From NCBI RefSeq assembly GCF_005047355.1, contig NZ_SUMC01000043.1, positions 1 through 64,000 on the forward strand: DNA of 64,000 nt, in the 5' to 3' direction. The notes under the pieces were generated by a model, which saw only the letters and a list, made by a program, of their open reading frames with translations, had not been told where the DNA came from and made no database searches. Below, one piece after another: positions 44,255 to 54,364 of this stretch. Every line of letters starts with the position of its first letter. The stretch's first letter is position 1. Source of the stretch: Actinacidiphila oryziradicis (GTDB lineage: Bacteria > Actinomycetota > Actinomycetes > Streptomycetales > Streptomycetaceae). Made by a program: the position numbers and the translations under genes.

Positions 44255-45109
44255 CTACCTCTGCGTCAACAGGTTGGGGTTGAGGCCCTGCGCGATGGCG
44301 TTGAAGAAGAAGTTGAGCACCCACACCATTGCGAAGCTGGTTACTACCGCCTGGTTGACCGCTCGTCCGACCCCCTCGGGACCGCCACCCGCGTTGAGAC
44401 CCTTGTAACTGCAGATCACGCCGATCAACAGTCCGGCCAGGAGGGTCTTCAGTTCGGCGCCCCACACGTCGGCCGCGTACAGGTTGTGGGACATGCTGTC
44501 GATATAGGCGCCGTTGGTGGTGCCGGCGAGCGCGCGCACCGCGAGCAGACCGACCAGGACGCCGACGAACGACGTGAGGCAGTTGAGCAGGGCGCACATC
44601 ACGGCGGTGGCGATGACCCGCGGGATGACCAGCATCCGGATCGGGTCCATGCCGAGCACCTTGAGGGCGTCCAGCTCCTCGCGGACCTTGCGCGCGCCGA
44701 GGTCGGCGGTGATCGAGGTGCCGATCACGCCGGCCACCACCATGCCGACCATGAACGCCGCAATCTCACGGATGTCGGCCATCACCCAGAAGGCGCCCAT
44801 GCGGTTGTTCGCGCCGAGCAGCGTCAGCAGGCCGACGCCCATGACGCAGATGAGGAAGCCGAACCCGGCCATCGACAGCGTCGCGGGCCAGAAGCAGAGC
44901 CTCAGCAGGCTGTACATCTCTTCAAGGGTGTCGCCCCAGTAACCCCGCGGGTTACGGACGGCACTGTAGATCACCTGACCGAGGAGCTGACACATGCGCC
45001 CGACTTCGAGCACCGGCTTCCGCACAGAAGCCGGCACGAAGCCGAGCGTTCGGCCCCCTGGACCGGGCGCTCTCCGTAGTTCGACGTCGGCTTCAGCGAC
45101 GGTTGTCAT
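44255..45109 (-). CDS. yrbEA: YrbE/MlaE-type ABC permease (first)
   Basis: A 284-residue MlaE-family permease. TM helices include FWPATLSMAGFGFLICVMGV and AFMVGMVVAGVIGTSITADL. The coupling helix is REELDALKVLGMDPIRMLVI, followed by RVIATAVMCALLNCLTSFVG. It starts at ATG 45109 with GGGAGCAGGA upstream and opens the transporter block. The SCP2-domain gene lies 39 nt further upstream in the same direction. Confidence 0.88.
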   Translation of the reverse strand: MTTVAEADVELRRAPGPGGRTLGFVPASVRKPVLEVGRMCQLLGQVIYSAVRNPRGYWGDTLEEMYSLLRLCFWPATLSMAGFGFLICVMGVGLLTLLGANNRMGAFWVMADIREIAAFMVGMVVAGVIGTSITADLGARKVREELDALKVLGMDPIRMLVIPRVIATAVMCALLNCLTSFVGVLVGLLAVRALAGTTNGAYIDSMSHNLYAADVWGAELKTLLAGLLIGVICSYKGLNAGGGPEGVGRAVNQAVVTSFAMVWVLNFFFNAIAQGLNPNLLTQR

Positions 45110-45148
45110 TCCTGCTCCCGTTGGCGTTGTGGTGCGGCTCCTGGCCCG

Positions 45149-45577
45149 TTACTTGACAGCCTCGACGAGATCGGCCCGCCCGGCGTCGCGGAGGATCCTC
45201 TCGTAGGTGGCGAACAGCGGCTTGGTGATGGGAACGACCTTCATCACGGCCGACACCTTGCCCTTGTTGCGGATCTGGCCCCTGGCCATCGCCAGCGCGA
45301 CATTGACCTTGCCGAGCCAGAACTTGTGCGCGGTGTCCGCCGCCATGGACAGTTCCGCGTCGATCGGCCGCGTCACCTGAGGGTTGCCGTTCTCCCCGAG
45401 CTGGACGATTCCTTCGCCGAAGTCGATCACGATGGTGGATTCGGGGTCTGTCTGATTGAGCTTCAGCACCGCGCCGACCGCGCGGAGCTTCGGCCCGAGG
45501 TCCGGGTCGTCAAGCCCGGCCTGGAAAATGCGGCCGAGATACTCGTAGACCTCGGCTTCGTCCTTGAAGACACCCAT
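45149..45577 (-). CDS. SCP2 sterol-binding domain protein
   Basis: A 142-residue single-domain SCP-2-like protein (VVPITKPLFATYERILRDAG at the C-terminus; ELSMAADTAHKFWLGKVNVA in the middle; ALAMARGQIRNKGKVSAVMK). SCP2 folds bind sterols or acyl-CoAs in a hydrophobic tunnel. Placed between P450/ferredoxin and the permeases, it may carry imported substrate to the P450, or the reverse. ATG 45577 follows AGGAG by 8 nt. Confidence 0.85.
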   Translation of the reverse strand: MGVFKDEAEVYEYLGRIFQAGLDDPDLGPKLRAVGAVLKLNQTDPESTIVIDFGEGIVQLGENGNPQVTRPIDAELSMAADTAHKFWLGKVNVALAMARGQIRNKGKVSAVMKVVPITKPLFATYERILRDAGRADLVEAVK

Positions 45578-45674
45578 CTCGGTACTCCTGTTCTTCGGCA
45601 AGGCCGCGAGCCGCCGACCGGCCAGGTCTCTGTCCGGCCCGGCGGTTCGCTTTATCGGCTTTGGGGTCTGGGCT

Positions 45675-45878
45675 TCAGACTTCAGTGATCGTGATCGCCC
45701 GCTCCGGGCACGCTTCGAGCGCGCTGCGCGCCGCGTCCTCCTGCCCGGCCGGCACCAGGTTCGCCAGGGCGAAGGACTGGCCTTCGTCGTCGACGTCGAA
45801 CAGCGCGGAAGCGCGGGCCACACACCTGGCGTGGCCCTCACACTTTCCGGGGTCAATGGCGAGTTTCAGCACGCTCAT
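45675..45878 (-). CDS. [3Fe-4S] ferredoxin, P450 partner
   Basis: A 67-residue ferredoxin with Cys in CEGHARC and a third in ACPERAI, the C-x5-C...C-P pattern of actinobacterial P450 redox partners. The start overlaps the P450 stop by 4 nt, so the two are co-translated. It transfers electrons from a ferredoxin reductase to the adjacent P450. Confidence 0.9.
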   Translation of the reverse strand: MSVLKLAIDPGKCEGHARCVARASALFDVDDEGQSFALANLVPAGQEDAARSALEACPERAITITEV

Positions 45879-47170
45879 TCACCTTGCCCCGCGCTCGCGC
45901 CGACGGTGTCCCAGTCTTCGAAGACCACCGGCAGTTCCGTGACACCCCAGGTATTGCCGGTGTGCCACAGCGGCTTGGCGTCGGGCGCCACCGCGTACGT
46001 GGGGACGCGGTGCAGGAACTCCTGGAGCAGGATCTTGATCTCCAGGCGCGCGAGGTGCGAGCCGAGGCAGCGGTGAATGCCCGAGCCGAAGCCCAGGTGC
46101 CGGTTCGGCTGCCGGTCGAGGATCAGTTCGTCCGGGTTGGGGAACTCCTCGGGGTCGCGGTTTGCGGACGGCCACAGCAGCAGCAGACGGTCGCCAACGG
46201 CGAGTTCGGTGTCCGCGAACGTCATGGGCGTGGTTACGTTACGGGCGACGCCGGGCTGCGGCGGGATGTACCGGACCAGTTCCTCGACGGCCAGGTCGAG
46301 CTTGTCGGGGTCGTCGACAATCGCCGTCAACTGCTCGCGCACTTCTGGCCGTTCGGTGAACATCAACAGCAGTCGGCTGAGCAGGCTCGCGGTGGTGTCG
46401 AAGCCGGCCGGCACCAGCACCAGGCAGAAGCCGAAGATCTCGTCGTCCGTCAGCCGCTGGCCGTCGATCTCGACCTGCGCGAGGTGGCTGATCAAGTCGT
46501 CGCCGAAGCCGTTGGTACGGCGCTCCTCCAGCAGCTCGGCGAAGTACATCGAGCAGTTGAGGCCGGCCTGCATGGCCCGCTCGTTGTTCTCCTCGTCCGA
46601 CTTCTCGGGGTCGGGCTCCAGCATGTAGAGGAATTCTCTCTTGAGCATCGCCCAGTCCTTCTCGGGCACGCCCAGGTACACCTCAAGGATGGCGCGCAGC
46701 GGCAGCGCGATCGCGACTTCCTCCGCCAGGTCCGCCTGGGGCCGGCCTTGGAGGTTCTCGATGAGCGTGTTGACGATGGCGCGCAACTGCGGCTCGTTCG
46801 CCTCGATCGTGTTGGGGCTGAACTGGGTTCCCACCAGGGTGCGGTACTTGCGGTGCACCGGCGGGTCCATCTCGATCGGGATCATCGGCGTCGGGTTGCC
46901 GAACGGCGGGATTGTCACCGGGAAGGAGGAGAACACGTCCTGCTTGTGCGCGGCCGCGTAGACGTCTTTGTAACGCGAGACGGCGTAGAAGCCGCCGTGT
47001 GCCGAGCTGCGGGCCATCGGGCACGACTCGCGCATCTCGCGGAATATCGCGTCCCGGTTTTCCAGGCTCTCCCTGTTGTGCACGCTGAACTTCTCGATCA
47101 ACGCGCGAATGGTGGCACTGTCCGCTTCTTCGGATTCTGCATGGCCCGTCGGGTTCTGGTTGGCGCTCAA
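45875..47170 (-). CDS. Cytochrome P450 (mce-linked)
   Basis: A 431-residue P450. The I-helix is VPAGFDTTASLLSRLL (about residue 255), the ExxR motif is EELVRYI, and the heme loop is GFGSGIHRCLGSHLARLE, with Cys at about 372. Together with its own ferredoxin and the SCP2 and mce genes it suggests oxidation of an imported lipid, sterol or terpenoid-like molecule; the true substrate is unknown. It starts the long minus-strand transcription run toward 28.6 kb. The start is ATG 47170. A poorly conserved dyad-like TGTAGA (47399) lies upstream. Confidence 0.9.
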   Translation of the reverse strand: MSANQNPTGHAESEEADSATIRALIEKFSVHNRESLENRDAIFREMRESCPMARSSAHGGFYAVSRYKDVYAAAHKQDVFSSFPVTIPPFGNPTPMIPIEMDPPVHRKYRTLVGTQFSPNTIEANEPQLRAIVNTLIENLQGRPQADLAEEVAIALPLRAILEVYLGVPEKDWAMLKREFLYMLEPDPEKSDEENNERAMQAGLNCSMYFAELLEERRTNGFGDDLISHLAQVEIDGQRLTDDEIFGFCLVLVPAGFDTTASLLSRLLLMFTERPEVREQLTAIVDDPDKLDLAVEELVRYIPPQPGVARNVTTPMTFADTELAVGDRLLLLWPSANRDPEEFPNPDELILDRQPNRHLGFGSGIHRCLGSHLARLEIKILLQEFLHRVPTYAVAPDAKPLWHTGNTWGVTELPVVFEDWDTVGASAGQGE

Positions 47171-48010
47171 CGCAATCCGTCCCTCTTAGTGTTGATCGGC
47201 GTGTTGAGAGTGTGAGCAGGTGCGGCCCGCTTGCGAGACGCTGCTGAAGGAATAGGGGGCCTCGTCGACCAAGGCCGCGCGGACGAACTATGGCCGGGGA
47301 GGCATACCGTCGGCGGTCCTGAGACGAGTTCATCGATGGTCTCCATGGGTCGAGACCTGTACCACATTTGACGTGTTGAGGGAGCGTAGCTTCCTGGTTG
47401 TAGAACGTCAAGACAGGGCGTCATCTGATCGACACACGACGTCAATGCATGTGCAACAGAAGCGGCCGTTGCCAGTGCGCCGGGCGCGGGCCGTGGTTCC
47501 GATAGACGGCACACGGGCGTTGATCGAACCTGGCGATCCCGCGGGCGAATTTCGGGTCCGCACCGCCCCGACCAGCCAACTCTTTCCGCATACCCAATGT
47601 TTGCCATATGCACATATGCACGTGAATTCTGGCGCCCGTAACACGGCGCGAGTGGACGCGGCACCCCGCAACCCGCCACCGGCGCCGGTTGGCGCCGGCT
47701 TGGCGCCGGACGGCGGTTGCGCATCCGCCGGCCTCATGCGACAGCGTGTTCGACCTGGTGAGCATGGTGTGCGGCGCGCGGGCTGAGGTCAACGGCCCGG
47801 ACGACCATCGCGTCGCTCTACACAAGATGGACTCAAGTCACTCACGGTATGTAACGTTTCCCCGGACTCCGGGTCGCCGGGAAAGCAACCTGTTTCTACC
47901 GATGCACTACAGACTCTTGACGCTCCGCGTTACATGCGTCGAATCTGTGAGTCACAACCCGGCTCCGGCGGCACCGGGGCGGGCAAGACCGACCCTGGAA
48001 GGGGGTACCC
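47171..48010. other. Intergenic region upstream of the mce/P450 locus
   Basis: This is 840 bp between divergent genes. I see no gene in it. It includes TGTAGA at 47399-47404 with a weak partner TTGACG 31 bp to its left, a CATATGCAC direct repeat near 47605-47621, and three closely spaced GGCGCCGG copies at about 47685-47708. It probably carries the main promoter of the P450-mce run. Confidence 0.45.
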
Positions 48011-48553
48011 GTGGAGAACCATGACGTCCATGGACGGCCCGCCCGGGAACTGAGCGACGAGGAACTGGAACAGCAGGGGACCAGTGCCCACGAGACCCGC
48101 AACTGGGTCTTCCTGCACGGCAGCGCCGAACAGTACGCCCTGCATACCACGCGAATGCTCGAGCTTGAATGGGAGTACATCCGCCGGTTCCCCAAGCGGA
48201 CCTGGCAGAGTTCGGGCGGACTCCCGAGCGATGTCAAGGTCACCGCCGAGGCGTGGGCGGAGACCCTGCGCGGAGTGGTCCGCCAATTGGAGTCGCTCGT
48301 CGAGCTTCCCGACAACACCCCGGCCCAGCCGGTCGGCAGCGGCCTCCGGGCCGCCTTCCTCCAGCGGATCGCCGACGCGCCGGGCGGCCGCATGCACAAA
48401 CTGGAGGCGCACCAGGCCGCCCGTGAAGTCGGGCTCGACCGGGCCGCGGTGGCCACGCTCTACAACGAGGAGCCCGCGCTGCTCGCTGCCGACCTGCAGT
48501 ACCGCGTCGTCACCGACGTCGGCCGCGCCTGGCTCGCGGCGGAGGCCGGCTGA
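48011..48553 (+). CDS. DUF6158 family protein
   Basis: A 180-residue soluble, mostly helical protein. The N-terminal ~65 residues (ARELSDEELEQQGTSAHETR; FLHGSAEQYALHTTRMLELE) match the DUF6158 family of short actinobacterial proteins of unknown function. The C-terminal ~80 residues (GSGLRAAFLQRIADAPGGRM; YNEEPALLAADLQYRVVTDV) form an additional helical module not usual for that family. GTG 48011 follows GGAAGGGGG. It is monocistronic and ends at a strong terminator. Its function is unknown and there is no evident link to catabolism. Confidence 0.75.
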   Translation: MENHDVHGRPARELSDEELEQQGTSAHETRNWVFLHGSAEQYALHTTRMLELEWEYIRRFPKRTWQSSGGLPSDVKVTAEAWAETLRGVVRQLESLVELPDNTPAQPVGSGLRAAFLQRIADAPGGRMHKLEAHQAAREVGLDRAAVATLYNEEPALLAADLQYRVVTDVGRAWLAAEAG

Positions 48554-48574
48554 ACTGGCCGGCGCGGCGGTCCG

Positions 48575-48648
48575 GGCAGGACCCGCAAAGCCGCAGGACC
48601 CGCAAAAGACAAGGTGGCCGCGGTGTGATGCGGCGGCCACCTGTCTTT
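48575..48648. repeat. Terminator repeat, copy A (inverted mate at 52650)
   Basis: A ~74-bp unit: two GCAGGACCCGC-like copies, then a terminator hairpin AAAAGACAAGGTGGCCGC...GCGGCCACCTGTCTTTT. An inverted copy, roughly 85% identical by eye, is at 52650-52724. It ends transcription of the DUF6158 gene and of the crotonase gene coming from the other side. Confidence 0.75.
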
Positions 48649-48692
48649 TCCCCCGAGTGTCCCTTGCCCGGGAGTCTGGGCCCGCGGGAGCG

Positions 48693-49565
48693 TCAGCGGC
48701 TCTTGCCGTTGCCGTTGTAGTGGCTGTCCCGGTCGGCGAAGGCGTCGCGCGTGCCGAGGTGGCTGCGCTCACGCAGGAAGTTGAACTCGTCGGGCTCGAA
48801 CCGGAGGTTGGTGCCGAGGGTGTGCCCGACGTAACCGCGCCAGAACTGCTGGGTGCCGCCGAGGCTGTCCAGCGCCATCTGCCACACGGCCTTGCCGGTG
48901 ACCAGCGCGTCCCTGGGGTGCTGGGCCACCTTGCGCGCCCATTCCTCCACGGTCGCTTCGAGGTCCTCCTCGGGCACCGAGCGGTTGACCAGGCCCCACT
49001 CGGCTGCCTGCGTGCCGTTGAACTCCTCGCCGAGAAGGAGGAGTTCGCGTGCGCGCTTGGGACCGTACTTCATGATCTGGGTGTTCAGGTGCCAGGTGTT
49101 GCCCGCGAGGCCCAGGCGCTGCTCGGCGTGGCTGAAGCGCGCGGTGTCCGCGCAGATCGCCAGGTCGACCAGTTCCGCGATGTAAAGGCCCGCGCCGACG
49201 CACACGCCCTGGATCTGGGCGATCACCGGCTTGAGCGAGTAGTGGAAGGCCATGTAGTTCATGCCGAGCCTGCGGTCGCGGGCCAGCCGGGAGCGCTGGC
49301 TGGGGCGGCGCGGTTTCTCGCCGTCGGCCCCCGGTTCCAGACCGTAGGAACGCACCGCGTCGTCGTAGTCATGGCCCGCGCAGAACGACTTGCCCCGTCC
49401 TTGAAGGATGATGACCCGGACCGAGTCGTCCTCCTCGGCCTCGTGCAGCAGCTCGACCAGCCGGTCAAGGTCGTCGAAGCGTATTGCGTTGTGCTTGGCG
49501 GGGCGGTTGAGTATCAGCCGCGCGACTGGGCCGTCCGTCTCCAGCAGAACTGCGTCGTCGTCCAC
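48693..49565 (-). CDS. Enoyl-CoA hydratase/isomerase (crotonase)
   Basis: A 290-residue crotonase. The oxyanion segment GKSFCAGHDYDDAV (about residue 60) is followed by QGVCVGAGLYIAELVDLAIC (about 130), and a Glu lies in FSHAEQRLGLAGN. A ~30-residue basic insertion (EKPRRPSQRSRLARDRRLG) after the first motif is characteristic of some steroid/aromatic side-chain hydratases. The start is uncertain: GTG 49565 has GAGG at a 6-nt spacing; TTG 49571 and an upstream ATG are less likely. Transcription probably starts at the dyad half-site 49595-49600, whose minus-strand reading is TGTATAGAAT. Confidence 0.82.
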   Translation of the reverse strand: MDDDAVLLETDGPVARLILNRPAKHNAIRFDDLDRLVELLHEAEEDDSVRVIILQGRGKSFCAGHDYDDAVRSYGLEPGADGEKPRRPSQRSRLARDRRLGMNYMAFHYSLKPVIAQIQGVCVGAGLYIAELVDLAICADTARFSHAEQRLGLAGNTWHLNTQIMKYGPKRARELLLLGEEFNGTQAAEWGLVNRSVPEEDLEATVEEWARKVAQHPRDALVTGKAVWQMALDSLGGTQQFWRGYVGHTLGTNLRFEPDEFNFLRERSHLGTRDAFADRDSHYNGNGKSR

Positions 49566-49594
49566 AGTCAACCTCACTTCCTCAGCACCTATTC

Positions 49595-49631
49595 TATACA
49601 GATGTGAGTACCGTACTCCACAAGGCGTAGA
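49595..49631. promoter_or_regulatory. Shared dyad site (TATACA-N25-CGTAGA), crotonase promoter
   Basis: Half-sites at 49595-49600 and 49626-49631 keep the 31-bp period. The spacer has its own palindrome centred between them (GAGTAC-C-GTACTC), so the entire 37 bp is nearly symmetrical. It lies 30 nt upstream of the crotonase start. Confidence 0.66.
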
Positions 49632-49728
49632 ATGTTGACGCGGCACGCCCCCGAGATGGAGGCCGACACCCTAACCGGGCGCAACGCGTACCGTCACGGG
49701 TGCAGCGATCCGGGATCCCCAAAAATGT

Positions 49729-49765
49729 TCTACATCTCTCGAGCATTAGTTGCGTTACACGTTGA
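49729..49765. promoter_or_regulatory. Shared dyad site (TCTACA-N25-CGTTGA), before aldehyde dehydrogenase
   Basis: The left half is perfect and the right half matches 5 of 6 consensus positions at the same 31-bp distance. It lies ~120 nt upstream of the aldehyde dehydrogenase ATG at 49887 and 98 bp from the neighbouring site. TCTACATCTCTC at the left is the same 12-mer as at the boxC site. Confidence 0.5.
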
Positions 49766-49886
49766 CTAGGCGACGACTGGTCCCTATGTTCAAGTGCGCA
49801 GCGTCACCCCGCAACATCACAAGCGGCCCACCCAGGACGGGGTGTCTCAGGGTTCGCTCGAGCGGTCACCAGCAAAGGAGCCGGGT

Positions 49887-51329
49887 ATGACAGTGGTGCA
49901 TGACAAGTTGTACATCGACGGGGGCTGGGTCGACCCGGCGACGGACCGCCGTATCGAGGCCATCAATGCGACGACTGAGGAGCCCTTGGGCAGCGTGCCC
50001 GAGGCGAGCGAGGCAGACGTCGACCGCGCGGTCCAGGCCGCCAGGCGAGCCTTCGACGACTCCGGCTGGTCCACCCTGCCCGCCGCCGACCGTGCCGCCG
50101 TCATCAACCGCTTCGCCGACGCCGTCGAGAAGCGCACGGAGCAGCTCACCCGCACCGTGAGCCTCCAGAACGGCATGCCGATCAGCCTGGCGCAGGCGAT
50201 GGAAGGCGGTTACGGCGTCGCGCTGCTGCGTTACTACGCCGCGCTGGCCGCCGCCTCCGAGCGCGTCGAGCGCCGGCCGTCGCCGCTGGGCTTCGACACT
50301 CTCGTGCAGCGCAACCCGGTCGGTGTGGTCGGCGCCATCGTGCCGTGGAACTACCCGGTGGTGCTCGCGATCACCAAGATCGGCCCCGCGCTCGCCGCGG
50401 GCTGCACGATCGTCATCAAGCCCTCCCCCGGCACCGTGCTCGACGGCTTCGTGCTGGCCGAGGCCGCGGACGAGGCGGGCATCCCGGCCGGCGTCATCAA
50501 CTGGGTGCCTGGCGGCCGTGAGCTCGGCGCCTACCTGGTGCAGCACCCCGGCATCGACAAGGTCGCCTTCACCGGCTCCACCGCCGCGGGCCGGATCATC
50601 GCCGAGAACTGCGGCCGGCTGATGCGCCCGGTGAGCCTGGAGCTCGGCGGCAAGTCCGCGGCGCTCATCCTCGACGACGCCGACCTGAACAAGGTGACCG
50701 AGGGCCTGTTCTTCGCCTCGCTGGCGAACAACGGCCAGACCTGCATGGCATGCACCCGCATCCTCGCGCCGAGCAACCGGTACGACGAGGTCGTGGACGC
50801 GATCTCCGCGTGGATGGGCAACCTGAAGGTCGGCGACCCTCTGGACCCGAGCACCGAGGTCGGCCCGCTCGCCTCCTCCGAGCACCGCGACCGCGTCGAG
50901 GGCCTCATCGCCAAGGGACGCGGCGAGGGCGCCCGGCTCGCGCTCGGTGGCGGCCGGCCGGCGGGCATCAACCGCGGCTGGTACGTGGAGCCGACGCTCT
51001 TCGCCGACGTGGACAACTCCTCCACCATCGCCACCCAGGAGATCTTCGGACCGGTGCTGTCCGTGATCAAGTACGACAGCGACGACGACGCGGTGAAGAT
51101 CGCCAACGAGTCGGACTACGGTCTGGGCGGCACCGTCTGGTCCAGCGACCCGGAGCGGGCCATCGCGATCGCGGACCGCGTGCAGACCGGAACGATCGGC
51201 GTCAACGGATACGTGGTCGACCTCAACGCGCCGTTCGGCGGTGTGAAGCAGAGCGGCCTCGGGCGGGAGTTCGGCCCGGAAGCCATCTCCGGCTACCAGC
51301 AGCTGAAGTCGATCTACCTGCCGGGCTGA
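49887..51329 (+). CDS. NAD(P)-dependent aldehyde dehydrogenase
   Basis: A 480-residue ALDH. The cofactor-binding segment is AIVPWNYPVVLAITKIGPAL, the catalytic Glu is in SLELGGKSAALIL (about 255), the nucleophilic Cys is in NNGQTCMACTRIL (about 290), and FGPVLSVIKY with GGVKQSGLGREFG is near the end. It oxidises an aldehyde to the acid. It forms a two-gene unit with the aryl-alcohol-type dehydrogenase downstream, so an alcohol-aldehyde-acid sequence (for example benzyl alcohol to benzoate) is plausible. ATG 49887 has AAAGGAG 6 nt upstream. Confidence 0.9.
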   Translation: MTVVHDKLYIDGGWVDPATDRRIEAINATTEEPLGSVPEASEADVDRAVQAARRAFDDSGWSTLPAADRAAVINRFADAVEKRTEQLTRTVSLQNGMPISLAQAMEGGYGVALLRYYAALAAASERVERRPSPLGFDTLVQRNPVGVVGAIVPWNYPVVLAITKIGPALAAGCTIVIKPSPGTVLDGFVLAEAADEAGIPAGVINWVPGGRELGAYLVQHPGIDKVAFTGSTAAGRIIAENCGRLMRPVSLELGGKSAALILDDADLNKVTEGLFFASLANNGQTCMACTRILAPSNRYDEVVDAISAWMGNLKVGDPLDPSTEVGPLASSEHRDRVEGLIAKGRGEGARLALGGGRPAGINRGWYVEPTLFADVDNSSTIATQEIFGPVLSVIKYDSDDDAVKIANESDYGLGGTVWSSDPERAIAIADRVQTGTIGVNGYVVDLNAPFGGVKQSGLGREFGPEAISGYQQLKSIYLPG

Positions 51330-51411
51330 GGCTCTCTGTACGGGCCGGTTCCGTTCGGCCCGTACGGCCTCACCGCTTCACCATCCCCTTCGTTCCACAG
51401 GAGCAAGATCC

Positions 51412-52509
51412 ATGCGCATCACAGCCGCAGTCGTGCGGGAAGCAGCACAGCCGTTCATCCTCGAAGAACTCGAACTCGACGCCCCGGGCGACGGCGAGAT
51501 CCTCGTCAAGGTCCACTCCTCCGGCATCTGTCACACGGACATCGGTGTGCGCAACCAGTGGCTGCCGGTGCCGCTCCCGCTCGTCCTCGGGCACGAGGGC
51601 GCCGGTGTGGTCGAGGCCGTCGGCGCGGGCGTTACCAAGGTCACCCCCGGCGACAAGGTCGTCCTGACCTACGCGGCGTGCCACGAGTGCGTCATGTGCA
51701 AGCGCGGCGAGCCCGCCTACTGCGAGCAGTTCGCACTGCGCAACGTCGCGGGTTCGCGCCCCGACGGCACCAACGCCCTGCATGGCGAGGGCGACATCCA
51801 CGGCTTCTTCTTCAGCCAGTCCTCCTTCGGTACCTACGCCATCGCCGTCGAGAGCAACGTGGTGAAGGTCTCCCCGGACGCCGACCTGTCCATCGTCGGC
51901 CCGCTCGGCTGCGGCATCCAGACCGGCGCCGGCACAGTCCTCAACCGCCTGAACCCGCCCGCCGGTTCGAGCCTGGTGGTGTTCGGCGCGGGCGCGGTCG
52001 GCCTGGCCGCCTTGATGGCCGCCAAGGTCACGGGCTGCACGAAGATCATCGCTGTCGACCTGGTGGACGCGCGGCTCAAGCTGGCCGAGGAGCTCGGCGC
52101 GACCCACACGATCAACGGCGGAACCACCGACGTGGTCGACGAGATCCGCAAGATCACCGGCCGCGGTGCGGACTACGCGGTCGACACCACCGCGGTGACG
52201 CCTGTCGTGCGGCAGGCCGTCAGCGCGCTGGCGCCCAAGGGCACCTGCGCCATCCTCGGCTTCGGCACTGTCGGCACCAACATCGAGGTCGACATGCTCG
52301 AGTTCCTCATGGCCGGCCGCAACATCGTCGGCGTCACCGAGGGCGACGCGCGTCCCGAGGAGTTCATCCCGCGCCTGATCGAACTGCATGCGCAGGGACG
52401 CTTCCCGTACGACAAGCTCATCACCAGCTACTCCTTCAAGGACATAAACACCGCGTGTGAGGACTCCGAGGCGGGCAAGACCATCAAGCCCGTGCTCCAG
52501 ATGATCTGA
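51412..52509 (+). CDS. Zinc alcohol dehydrogenase, aryl-alcohol type
   Basis: A 365-residue MDR-family dehydrogenase. The catalytic zinc ligands are in SSGICHTDIG (Cys ~38) and LGHEGAGVVE, with GPLGCGIQTGAGTVL supplying the third Cys. The structural zinc Cys are in ACHECVMCKRGEPAYC. The NAD motif is VVFGAGAVGLAALMAAK. The FFFSQSSFGTYAIAVESNVV and PLGCGIQTGAGTVLN blocks resemble benzyl-alcohol/aryl-alcohol dehydrogenases (XylB group). It would oxidise an aromatic or allylic alcohol to the aldehyde for the preceding enzyme. ATG 51412 lies 82 nt after the ALDH. It is followed by a strong terminator. Confidence 0.88.
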   Translation: MRITAAVVREAAQPFILEELELDAPGDGEILVKVHSSGICHTDIGVRNQWLPVPLPLVLGHEGAGVVEAVGAGVTKVTPGDKVVLTYAACHECVMCKRGEPAYCEQFALRNVAGSRPDGTNALHGEGDIHGFFFSQSSFGTYAIAVESNVVKVSPDADLSIVGPLGCGIQTGAGTVLNRLNPPAGSSLVVFGAGAVGLAALMAAKVTGCTKIIAVDLVDARLKLAEELGATHTINGGTTDVVDEIRKITGRGADYAVDTTAVTPVVRQAVSALAPKGTCAILGFGTVGTNIEVDMLEFLMAGRNIVGVTEGDARPEEFIPRLIELHAQGRFPYDKLITSYSFKDINTACEDSEAGKTIKPVLQMI

Positions 52510-52537
52510 CCGCGCTCTGCCTGACGGACCCTCCCTG

Positions 52538-52572
52538 AGGTCGTCGGCCGGCTCTTCGCCGGCCGACGACCT
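52538..52572 (+). terminator. Intrinsic terminator after the alcohol dehydrogenase
   Basis: A perfect 14-bp stem, AGGTCGTCGGCCGG with CCGGCCGACGACCT, a 7-nt loop and a following GTCTATTTTTC tail. It is one of the few classic T-run terminators in the window. Confidence 0.8.
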
Positions 52573-52649
52573 GTCTATTTTTCAGGCCGTTGTTCATGCC
52601 ACGACGTGACCGATCGCCAGGACAACCCACACATCCAGGCGAAGAGCCA

Positions 52650-52724
52650 GAAAAACAGGTGACCACCGCATCACGCGGCGGTCACCTTGTCTTTTGCGGG
52701 TCCTGCGGCCTTACGGGTCCTGCG
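52650..52724. repeat. Terminator repeat, copy B (inverted mate of 48575)
   Basis: Read on the minus strand this is the same unit as 48575-48648: GCAGGACCCG repeats followed by AAAAGACAAGGTGACCGC and its complementary arm. It lies between the convergent alcohol dehydrogenase and ligase genes and can form a terminator in both directions. Confidence 0.75.
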
Positions 52725-52749
52725 TGGACCGGCCGCGGCCCCGTAAGGC

Positions 52750-54345
<1,596 letters not shown>

Positions 54346-54364
54346 CGCTGTGTCCTCACGGTCA

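Noticed and set aside
47368..47404. A dyad site upstream of the mce-linked P450
   Set aside because: TGTAGA at 47399 is perfect, but the partner TTGACG matches only 4 of 6 positions and the site is ~200 nt from the gene. I do not count it as a member.
48011..48553. A defence or toxin-antitoxin gene in the 47-48.6 kb gap
   Set aside because: The only gene is a DUF6158 protein without catalytic or toxin-like motifs and without a partner gene.
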